64,000 nucleotides of DNA, taken from contig JAPZLL010000014.1 of assembly GCA_036250225.1 (NCBI GenBank), positions 802,334-866,333 on the forward strand. Direction: 5' to 3'. The position numbers and the translations under genes were made by a program. The DNA is from Cercophora sp. LCS_1 (lineage: Eukaryota; Ascomycota; Sordariomycetes; Sordariales; Lasiosphaeriaceae). A model generated the notes under the pieces. It made no database searches, was not told where the DNA came from, and saw nothing but the letters and a program-made list of their open reading frames with translations. Positions 11,501 through 20,293 of this stretch are shown in pieces. Every line of letters begins with the position of its first letter. Position 1 is the first letter of the stretch.

Positions 11501-12926
11501 TCCACGGCGCCCCAGGAGTGGGAAAAACCACGACAGCTGAAGGTGTAGCTGAGAAGTTCGCCAAGCCATTGTTTCAAATCACCTGTGGTAAGACGGTCAC
11601 TAGCAAGCGTTTCGCATTGCCACGATTTTGAGCTGACGTTGGTTGATCCACAAAGGTGACCTTGGGGCAAATGCGAAAGATGTGGAGTCGGCCCTTCAGA
11701 CGAACTTTGCATTGGCGAACAGATGGGACTGTGTTCTCTTGTTGGATGAGGCCGACGTCTTTTTGGCCGAGCGCCGACAGAACGATTTCAGTAGGAATGG
11801 ATTGGTAGCTGGTCAGTATCATTTGGACTTGTAATCACGCACAGCTGACCTGATGACGATAGTCTTTCTCCGGGTGCTCGAGTACTACGCGGGCATTCTG
11901 TTTCTCACGACCAACCGCATCGGCGACTTCGATGAAGCCTTTGCGTCTCGAATTCACATGAGTCTACACTATCCGGCACTCGATGAGATATCGACAATCA
12001 GGGTCTTCAAACTGAACCTTGGCATGATCAAGGCGCGGTACAAGGAAAGCGGCAGGAAGCTCAAGATCGACGACACTGAAATCATTCATATGGTTGGCGA
12101 GTTCTGGCGGAAGCATGATAAAGCAAGGTGGAACGGACGTCAGATCCGAAATGCTTGTCAGACCGCGCTCGCGCTCGCCGAGTTTGATGCTCAGCCACCG
12201 GGGAAAAAGTACGACCTGACGCAGACAGTCAACGCCAAGGTTCACCTGAAGGTCTCACACCTGGACAAAGTCTCAAAGGCTTATCTAGAGTTCATGGAGT
12301 ACTTGAAGGCAGTCCATGGAGCGGACGCGGACACTCACGCAAAGGAGTCGGGCATCCGTGCTCTCGAGACGGCCATCGCGGCGCTCAAGGCCGGCAAGAA
12401 GGTCGGCAGCACGGTATCAACGCAGGAGGGTGGCAAGGCCGAAAAGCCCCTTTACTCGTTCAAGCTGCCCGCCAAAACACCGCCTCAGGGACAGCCGGTC
12501 AGTGTAGCACCGCAGGCAGCCGAGCAACCATATCGAGAGCGCCCTCGAACGCCCCAGTCAGCTCAGTACGGTAGCCCAAGACCCCCGATTGCCGCGCCTC
12601 AACCCGTCAACTCTCAAACAAGCGTCCCGCAAAGTTCCGCCTATCACCAACAGCTGCCGGACCCCAGTTACCCTCAGCAGCAATATCTTGCGCCTGCGTA
12701 TCCGGTGCCGTATTCCCAGCCTCCTGGACATCCACAAGCATACGCCCAACAGCAGGCATATGCTCCGCAGCAGAACAACCCTTACCAGAATTCGGGTGCG
12801 GCATATCAAGGTCCTGGGCCGGCCCCATTTCGTCCTTCAGAGGCTGAGCTGCCGTCAGGGCCTGGCGGTTATGGCCCCCCGCAGCCTGGGCAAGGCGCGC
12901 CACAGGGTGGGAGCGTTGGACAGTGA
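8564..12926 (+). CDS. AAA+ ATPase with DUF7025-like domain and Q/P/Y-rich tail
   Basis: Six exons: 8564-10037, 10104-11150, 11204-11428, 11480-11587, 11656-11811 and 11863-12926. All five introns are phase 1, 51-68 bp, with clean GT...AG ends. The product is 1357 residues. Residues 1-70 are acidic and disordered, and about 70-150 is a charged coiled coil. Another Lys/Glu-rich helix lies at about 255-320. Exon 2 carries the domain seen N-terminal to AAA in many fungal proteins (DUF7025-like). The AAA core has Walker A GAPGVGKTT (about 925), Walker B CVLLLDEADVF (about 978-988), sensor-1 LFLTTN (about 1016-1021) and an arginine-finger region ASRIH (about 1031). The last 130 residues are Pro/Gln/Tyr-rich low complexity. 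Family members are related to the Bcs1/FtsH side of AAA. The protein is probably soluble, since I see no membrane helix or targeting signal. Its substrate is unknown. Confidence 0.9.
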
Positions 12927-13675
12927 TGGATTTTTTTTTTTTTTTTGGATGCATCTTGGGACTTCAGAAAACAGCTTTGGGCGTGGTTGGATCGGTGGAT
13001 TCCGTTGTCACGACCGTACGAGATTTCAGACAATTTGGTTGCCATTTTCCTCTTTTGTTGAGTCATATTCTCAAATATATCATTTGTTGCCAATCGAAGA
13101 GTGCGGAAAACTTCGGGCATGGACCGTGACTCGTTGGCCGACCCTTGCTCGTCCAGCGGCAACGGCGTGGACCAGCGAACATTTGGAAGGCGCCGACGGA
13201 GATGGGATGAAACCCCTGTTTTTACAGTTGGCAGGTGCGGCTTCAACGCGCGCCACGAAACGCGTCACTAGCATTTTTGGCAAAGACAGGCGAACCCGCC
13301 ATAGAGGCATCGTCCGTGCTTGTTGAGGGGAAAGCGATCGGGATCCGCAAGATAATCCTCAAACGCAAAGGCCTCGGTCCAAAAGCGGTCTGTGCTGTTG
13401 TGTGGCTAGAGGTAGCCGCGGGGAACGCAAGCTTTGCCGTTGGGGCTTTGGGACTGGGTCCGAAGTAGACGCGAAAATAAATGATGCCAGTTGGCGAGGA
13501 TGTAGATGCATATAGAGGGGCATATGCATAAATGGAATTGTGATGTAATAACGCAGTAGTTAGGCTTTTTGGCACCCAACACACAGAGTCGGGAACCCGC
13601 CTACAATTCAACCAATGGTCCTTGATCACAGATTGTGGAGGTTGATCGCACAAGAATCAGAAAAAATCCGTCGAA
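12927..13675. other. Intergenic stretch with a T-run
   Basis: This holds the 3' region of the AAA+ gene and the 5' region of the F-box-like gene. A run of about 17 T begins four bases after the AAA+ stop codon, near 12930. I see no gene here. Confidence 0.45.
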
Positions 13676-15508
13676 ATGAGACAGAAGAGGATCACGGAGT
13701 TCTTCGTCACAGCTGCTGGCACAACGGCGAAACCCCCTCCAACTTCCAGCTTCATGAAGGCCCCACCCAGTGTGAGGATGGCAATCTACCGTTTTGCTGG
13801 CATCAAGCAATTCGTGGACACGGAGGAAGCATTCATCGATCTCAACTGCTGGAACCATGGCTGCGAGCCCCCCGCCGTTGTGCCGTCCCAAAACAGTCGC
13901 TCCGGGGACTGCAAGTCTGAGGACGACGGGGAGTCGACACGCCTCTGGGTTAACTGGAATAGCAGAATTCCTATCAACCTCCTGGCCGTGTCCCATGCCA
14001 TCCACGACGAGATGGAGACTGCCCTCTATTCTTCCTATACTTGGGGGGTTTCGACAACTGGCCCTGGCGGACTCGCTCCGCTAGAGAATCTCAGCCCACA
14101 AGCTACGAGGGCAATGAGGTGCCTGTTCGTGGATCTCACCCCATGCTCGTGCTCTGGCTGCATCTTGACTGGGGTGTGTCACAACCCAATCCCGGTCAAT
14201 GTGAGGTTCCATATCAGCTTGTACGGCTCGCACTCGCCGCCCGCGACCGATCCCGAACCTCCCTGGGCCTGGGGGCAAGTCAACACATGCCACCAGGAGA
14301 GACCACTAAATGTCCGCTCAAGACTCGATGCTCGCACCATCTCTCAGTGGGAGCGAGTATGCGCGAAGCTGGTGCAGCACGCCGAACCGCGGCGTTTCCG
14401 CCTCTACGTCCGTTGCGTGGTGAGGGATATCAAGACGGCTGAGCGCGTTGCGAAGCCACTCAGCGGCTTCCCATCATCCTTGCAGGAACTCGGTATCTCG
14501 TTCGGGGAATGCACCAAGAACCCGCCGGCACCGTGCGACGAGGCGCTCTTGTCGCTTGCGAAATCCACGGTCCAGGCGGCCACTTACCAGCCCACCTTTC
14601 CCTTCTTCGATCTACCGGCCGAGTTACAGCTTCAGGTTCTGAGCTTTTCACATCTCATCACCCGCAGCTTCGAGCTCAAGTACATTGCCGGCAAGCCCCT
14701 GCTGAGCCAGCAGGGCGGCTCCGGTTCTAGCGAGCAAATTGTTGCGTTTTCGCAGATCGATGGCTACCACGCCTGGCTCCTCGGCAGGGTCTTTTGCGCC
14801 GGGGGCAATCACAGTAACGCCGCGCTCAAGGGCCGCTGTTTCAAGTGCAATGGGCCGGTCGCCTGCTTCCTTGTTAGCAAGCGGTTTCGCGACTTGGCCA
14901 TGGAGCTTTTCTACGGCAGGAACCACATCGTGGTCGCGTACAACGACATCCGCTGGTGCACAGGACGTGCGAACCCGCCAACAGGAGCCTGGCCGGTCAT
15001 GAGGCCGCCCGCACCACTCCCACATGTGCTCCAGCACATCACCTGGTTGGCGCTCGTGGCGTCCATCCGGGGTCGCGTCGACGCTACGGTCGATTTCACG
15101 TATCTCGTCGGACTCCTCGGCGCATACGCGCCTCTGCCGTCCCTCACGCTCGAATTGCATACGCGCGACACGTATGGCCGAGATGAGATGCTGGCCGCTC
15201 TGCGTGGCGTCCCCCCCGTCCGCGGTCAGGGTCGGCGCCGCAGGCGCCACGCTGAAATCTACAGGGTCATCATCCGCCACATCCGCGAAAGGCTCGCCGT
15301 TAGGGGACTCAAGGCGTTTTTGCTGTATATTTGGTGGGAAGATTTCGGCTCCGAAACTACCGCCGGCGATGTTGCGATCCGAAGGGCGCTCGAGCGGGAG
15401 AAGGAGAGGGAGGTTATGGGTGCGGGATACGACTCGGATAAACATGGCAAGGAACAGCAGCGCAGGGCAGCCCCGCGCGAGAGGATCTTCAACGGTCGTT
15501 GGTATTAA
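13676..15508 (+). CDS. F-box-like protein with N-terminal PIP-box-like motif
   Basis: This is a single-exon protein of 610 residues. It starts MRQKRITEFF, which matches the PCNA-interacting consensus Q-x-x-[ILM]-x-x-F-F (residues 3-10). Two F-box-like helices follow: one near residue 29 (APPSVRMAIYRFAG) and one near 303 (FFDLPAELQLQVLSF). A cysteine cluster (CAGGNH...CFKCNGPVAC, about 380-405) precedes LVSKRFRDLAMELFYGRN, a layout common in fungal F-box-like proteins of unknown role. The C-terminal 60 residues are rich in Arg, Glu and Lys. By family it may recruit targets to an SCF ubiquitin ligase. The PIP-like start would suggest contact with PCNA, but that is inference. The neighbouring gene on the minus strand converges with it, with only 69 bp between the stops. 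Confidence 0.8.
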   Translation: MRQKRITEFFVTAAGTTAKPPPTSSFMKAPPSVRMAIYRFAGIKQFVDTEEAFIDLNCWNHGCEPPAVVPSQNSRSGDCKSEDDGESTRLWVNWNSRIPINLLAVSHAIHDEMETALYSSYTWGVSTTGPGGLAPLENLSPQATRAMRCLFVDLTPCSCSGCILTGVCHNPIPVNVRFHISLYGSHSPPATDPEPPWAWGQVNTCHQERPLNVRSRLDARTISQWERVCAKLVQHAEPRRFRLYVRCVVRDIKTAERVAKPLSGFPSSLQELGISFGECTKNPPAPCDEALLSLAKSTVQAATYQPTFPFFDLPAELQLQVLSFSHLITRSFELKYIAGKPLLSQQGGSGSSEQIVAFSQIDGYHAWLLGRVFCAGGNHSNAALKGRCFKCNGPVACFLVSKRFRDLAMELFYGRNHIVVAYNDIRWCTGRANPPTGAWPVMRPPAPLPHVLQHITWLALVASIRGRVDATVDFTYLVGLLGAYAPLPSLTLELHTRDTYGRDEMLAALRGVPPVRGQGRRRRRHAEIYRVIIRHIRERLAVRGLKAFLLYIWWEDFGSETTAGDVAIRRALEREKEREVMGAGYDSDKHGKEQQRRAAPRERIFNGRWY

Positions 15509-15577
15509 ACATGGCTTCAAAACAAGGCGGGAATTGTATGAGCAATCAAACCCTTTTGATAACGCCATGTCAAACTC

Positions 15578-17572
15578 TCACTCATAAATCCTCCCAGCAA
15601 CCTTCAGCCGCCTCTCTGGACTCCCATCTTGCGACGCAAAAGCCAAATATCCAACATCCTGATCTGGCTGGACATCCCGCATCTGCACTTTCACCTCCTT
15701 GAGCAAACGCGCGCGATCCGGCCCATCTAACGCGCTCCCACCCTTGGAGACGCGCAGATGCGGCGAATCCCTCGTCAACGTCGACACGTAGCCCAGGATG
15801 TCCGGTCCACTCGTAAGTCTGTTTAGAAGCGCGCCCACGCAGGCCACGGCAAACATGACCAGGCACGCAAACACAAAAATCACCCACCACCCCCACTGAC
15901 ACACATAGCGCACGCGGTTGACAGACACGGTCGAAGTGGTTGTGATGTTGTCAAACGCGCCGTTCACCGCCGACCCATCGCCGTCTACCGTCGTGGTGGG
16001 CGCCCCTGATCCGGAGCTCATGCCGGTGATGCCGTCCGAGTCCACGCTGGCCAGGTAGTAGCTGTTGATGACCTGGCCAAGGCGGACCGACATGTCTTGT
16101 CGAGGCACCTTGTACAGGCCCACAAGCAGGCGGTATGTGTTGGCGAGAGGCAGCAGAGGGTCGTTGAGGAAGAACTCGGTGAGCTGCGAGGCCCGCCCGC
16201 TGCCGCCGGTGGAGGGCTTCGTAGCAAGCGGGAGCTCGTAGAAGAAATTGTTAGCGTAGTATGTGAACTCGAATGGCACCAGCCGCGGGTCTGGGTGGCG
16301 TCGCTGGGACGGCCGCATCCGCGCCACCGCGCACGAGAGCCCGGTGCAGTCGACGGCGGCTTCGACGTAGGCGGTTGAGATGTGGCAGTAGAATACGGGC
16401 GACGCCGAGAGAGAGACGGATGTGAAGCGGATGGTGCGCTGTGGAAAGTCGCTGTCCGTGTCGTTGATGTACGACCATGGTCCTCCGTATGATTGCGCAA
16501 GCATGGCGTCGATGCCGAAGCTGAAGGTCGAGCCGGTGTAGCAGATGTAGTCGGGCATCGTGTTATTCGCCGCCACGCTAGCAGTGTCGTTCTTGGCCTC
16601 GCAGTCTCTCAGGTTGGCGGTGTTGTTGACCATCTTGTAGCAGTCGAGGTCGAAATAGCTCGTCTCGAGCACGTAGCTCGTGTTGGTATCTGCCGATAGG
16701 CCTCGGGCTGGGATACCGATGAGGGACGAATATTTCTCCAGGAGGGGCTCCGGTGGGACATGTTGCCATCCAAATTCGTCGGCCGGGGTGGTGAGCCGTG
16801 ACAGGTAGGGGATCTTGACGTTGCCCCACAGGTCCATAGACGAGTTCTTGACCGTTGCTGGGGCCGTCAGAGAAGCGCCGTACATGACGTTCATGGCGGA
16901 TATGGACTCGACAACGTATCCCGGCGAGTACTCAAAGATGGAGACGTCGCTCTTGAGTGTGTTGAGGTATGCTATCTCCGTTGTGGAAACCTCGGGCGTG
17001 TCCCTGATTTTGAACATTTGCAGCGAGGCTTGGCCGCCCAGAGGCGAGATGACGGCTAGGGTGACGAGGAGCAAGCCGATGAGATTAATCACACGGAGCG
17101 ACCACAGAATTTGCACCGCTCCAACCAGTGATCGGCTTGCCAGTAGCTGCTCCAGGAAACCAAGCGTGGTTCCGCGCTCAAGTTTCCACGTTGCCACTGC
17201 TCTGATGGCTCGCGCCACAATGGCCGTAAAGGCAATGGGGAAGATGGTAACCGTCTGTTGGGATCGCAGAAGACGTTACTGACTGTTCAGGTACAAATAA
17301 AGGCAAAGGAACGGAGGGGAGGGGGGGGGGCTTACCACATTCATTGCTGCGTATATCATTTGCCATTCGTCGTTGGGGGCAACCTGGCCATCAAGCCGCG
17401 CCGCAGCCCCTGCCAGAATGAGAAACGGGGCCGCTGCAATTATACATGCGACATCGAGAGCGATGCCGAGATAGAGGAGTGCACCGTGCTTCCATGGTGC
17501 AGTCGGCTCAGGAGGCCATTCCTCATCCGCATGCACGCTCCGAGATCGGGGGTCGCTTCCTGTTTTTTCCAT
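15578..17572 (-). CDS. Polytopic membrane protein of unknown function
   Basis: Two exons: 17572-17336 and 17254-15578, joined in phase 0. The donor is GTAAGC, next to a G-run on the plus strand, and the acceptor is CAACAG. The product is 637 residues. I chose the start MEKTGSD; an in-frame Met 43 codons upstream (near 17701) is possible but adds no signal. Hydrophobic segments lie at about 30-57 (LLYLGIALDVACIIAAAPFLILAG), 80-95, 128-145, and near the C-terminus (WWVIFVFACLVMFAVACVGALLN). A large loop of about 350 residues lies between, with several N-x-[ST] sites and cysteine pairs, so it is probably extracellular. A cytosolic tail of about 90 residues ends the protein. This is a common uncharacterised plasma-membrane type in filamentous fungi. 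No catalytic motif is visible. Confidence 0.85.
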
Positions 17573-18207
17573 GTTGAAGTGGCTGTGAATGAAAGAGTGG
17601 AGGGAATTGAAGGCACTGCACAGCTGCAGTTGTCTGGCTTTAAGCACAACTTCTCGGCAGCAAATCGACTGCTTCGGCGTGGTCTGGCCGTGTCTGGACA
17701 TGACGTGGCTGCTGGTGGCCAGTTAGAACTGTAGATTGTCTGTGTCACCTGCATGTCACTGTGCGTCGCTGCCTATCAACTCATGATATGTGGGTCGGAC
17801 TCAGGGCTCACATGCAGAGAGTCGGAGGGCGAGTCGCGCATGCCAAAATGGCTCGTCGATGCCCGACCCAGAACCAGTGGGAAATGCTCGAAGTTGACAG
17901 TGCGCTACAACTCAATACAGCCTCTTGACCGTAGAATGCTAGCTGGGACATGAAGAAGTATTAGTGCGCGTTTGGTAGGCTTGCGACGTGGAACTGAATA
18001 AAGAGGTAATCAGTCGAGAGTATTAAATGATGAACTATCTCGTAAGTTCTTCAGACCGTTGTTAAAACTTAGCTCACTTTCTAGCGAGTATAGGCCTCAG
18101 GTGTAGATCAATCTGGCGGGCACATAACTTTTTTACACTTATTTGAGTATAGAATTTTGAGACCATCGTCCCCTGGCTTCCCAACCACCGGCACATCGAG
18201 ATACTAA
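17573..18207. other. Intergenic stretch, nothing recognised
   Basis: This is the 5' region of the membrane-protein gene followed by about 350 bp of AT-richer sequence. I see no gene or RNA. Confidence 0.4.
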
Positions 18208-18560
18208 TTAACTGAACGAATTGAACGCAATCTTCTTCCCCTCCTTCACCGGTAACCCAGCATGCAACACTCTCGGATCCCCCGTCCCATTCGCCATCAT
18301 GTTCACCCAAAACACTGCATTCCCCCTGCGCGGCTTGACTACCAACCCCATGCTGTCCTCCGTCCTGGCGAACTTCTCCCCGTCCGCATCGGGCCTAACC
18401 CCCAGGATGGAAGGAAACCACGTCACTCCTCCGGTTTTTTCAGCGAGGAAGGGCGCCTGGACGTTACGATCCACTTTATCCGACGAGGCTGCGTTCCGTT
18501 GCGCGTGGAGGCATCAGGAGAAACTTCTTCTCCATGGCACGACTGCAAGCCGAGCACACA
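18208..18560 (-). pseudogene. Relic of a 2OG-Fe(II) oxygenase (prolyl-4-hydroxylase-like)
   Basis: The minus strand keeps the C-terminal half of a P4H-type double-stranded beta-helix. TGGVTWFPS corresponds to the GG-T-x-FP strand. KPRRGNAVFWVNM and ANGTGDPRVLHAGLPV carry the distal metal-binding His and are followed by the basic segment EGKKIAFN that binds 2-oxoglutarate. About 100 nt further upstream, after an in-frame TGA near 18513, another frame reads a GEKF-like strand that normally holds the first metal ligands. This implies a frameshift. The N-terminal half is not recognisable. An intact family member is near 230-300 residues, so this copy is truncated and almost certainly non-functional unless an unusual intron bridges the break. 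Confidence 0.55.
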
Positions 18561-19526
18561 GTGAAAAAAGAGCTGATGGGTGTGGAAATCAAAAATTGCG
18601 ATCGAGATAGCCCCAGAAGGACAACCCGTAACTAGGTCCTCGCCGATGTGCAATGGCAAGGGCCCGGCTACACCCCCAGACTTGCTTGAGCATCCGGAGG
18701 TCAATCAAGGTAAGTATGAAGAAGAAAAGAAAAGAGGAGGAAGTTGGGAAGAGGAGCGGTTTATTTTATACCCTTCCGAAGGCGGTCCGTGCACCACCGC
18801 AAACACCGAGAAATTCACAGGGGCGGCGCACGGGCCATGTAAGGCCCCAGGCTTGGAACCAAGATTCCCGGCGGGGACAACCCGAACATTGGTGGGGCGG
18901 CGTCGGAGCCGTTGGCCTACGTTTTCGGGTCTTGGCGCGGGCTTTCCGTCTGCCGCTGCCGGGGTGGAACTGACAATAGGCAACGACATGTTATTTTTTG
19001 GCTGAATCACTCATCAAAACGCTCTGTCCCTCAGGGGAGCTACGCGGCGCCGCTCTGTGACGAGAACGTCATCGTTTCGGCTCCATCGCAATCGAGGATT
19101 GACGCTGCCAGACAGAGTGATGTTCGACTAAAGTGGATCAGGCAAGTTCCTAACGACATGTTGCTCCAGTAATACGGGCTCAAGAAAGGTCTTTGAGGCG
19201 TTGGGAAATATTTGACAGGCCTTCCGCCATGTGAGGGCTAATTTGCGTCTTGCGGTTTACCAGCTTATACCAGGTAGTATCGCAAGATTTGTATTCACCT
19301 GATTCACGCCCTAAACTGAGCAGCGCAGTGTGTCAAACGTGCTTGATTTTCTACCAACTGAAAAATATCCCCTGCTACGGAATGACACATATCGACAAGA
19401 GAACCCTTTTTGACCAGTAGCGACCGAGTTTTGAATCTGATCACACAACAAAGAAAACGGCATACCCGTCCTGAATCGAAAACCCGAGTACCGACAGACC
19501 CATCATCTCCCAGCTCATCTGATCCT
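18561..19526. other. Intergenic stretch, nothing recognised
   Basis: I see no coding region that fits its neighbours. The first part may hold degraded sequence of the oxygenase relic. The right end lies downstream of the Lys/Gly repeat gene. Confidence 0.4.
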
Positions 19527-20293
19527 TTACTCGGGGCCCTTACCCTTACCACCCTTTCCCTTACCCTCCGGAGCACCGGTAGGACGGGGTCCACGGGTGC
19601 CAGTAGGGCGAGGTCCACGGGTTCCGGTAGGACGAGGCCCGCGAGTGCCGGTAGGGCGCTCCTTGCCCTTACCCTCCTTTCCTTTGCCCTCCTTTCCTTT
19701 GCCCTCCTTTCCCTTGCCCTCCTTTCCCTTGCCACCCTTGCCCTTGCCCTCTGGGCCCTCAGGCTTGTCGAGCTCCTGGCGAGGGACAACCTTGCCCTTG
19801 CCCTTGCCCTCCTTGCCTTTACCCTTGGCCTCTGGGGGACCGCCAGGGCCATCAGCCGGAGGGCCACCCTTGCCCTTGCCCTCCTTGCCTTTACCCTTAG
19901 CCTCCGGGGGCCCGCCAGGGCCGTCAGCCGGAGGGCCGCCCTTGCCCTTGCCTTCCTTGCCCTTACCACCCTTTCCCTTCTTTCCCTTGCCGCCCTTACC
20001 CTTCTTGCCCTTCTTGCCCTTGCCCTCCTTGTCGAGCTCGATCTCGTCGTCGAGACCCTCGACTATTTCGATCTGGCGAGCGGCAATGTCGGCGACGTTA
20101 TCCTGTGAAGTCATTGTCAGTTTGTGAGATTCTTAGGCTTGTATGTGGCGAATAGGGAGGGCGTTGAACTTACAACGATAACATCAGCGGCGCGAGCAAT
20201 GATATCCTCGCGGTTGTCGACGGGGAAAGCAGCCCCGAGAACGCCGGGGAGCAACAGGACAGTTGCCAACAAGGCCTTGGAGAGGACGGTCAT
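19527..20293 (-). CDS. Secreted Lys/Gly-rich tandem-repeat protein
   Basis: Two exons: 20293-20174 and 20102-19527, joined in phase 0 with donor GTAAGT and acceptor CACAG. The product is 231 residues. It starts with a clear signal peptide (MTVLSKALLATVLLLPGVLG) followed by a short acidic segment (about 25-75). From about 70 the protein is almost entirely repeats of GKGKEGKGK type. Two longer copies contain GGPPADGPGGPPEAKGK, and three full copies of PTGTRGPR sit near the C-terminus. There are no cysteines. The charge is strongly positive, apart from a Glu in many repeats. No family is known to me. Secretion is well supported by the first exon; the function is not. The frame is open on all strands because of the repeats, but only this strand has a signal peptide and a matching intron. 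Confidence 0.75.
19540..20030. repeat. Tandem repeats inside the Lys/Gly repeat gene
   Basis: On the plus strand the DNA is a chain of short units of the type CCCTTGCCCTCCTT. Inside it lie two copies of a unit of about 72 bp (near 19800-19950) and three copies of a 24-bp unit (near 19575-19655). The units code for GKGKEG-, GGPPADGPGGPPEA- and PTGTRGPR-type peptides. Such arrays tend to change copy number. Confidence 0.8.

Noticed and set aside
19304..20127. Several long open frames on both strands across the Lys/Gly repeat gene
   Set aside because: The repeat DNA lacks stops in most frames. Only the minus-strand frame from the 20293 start has a signal peptide and splice sites.
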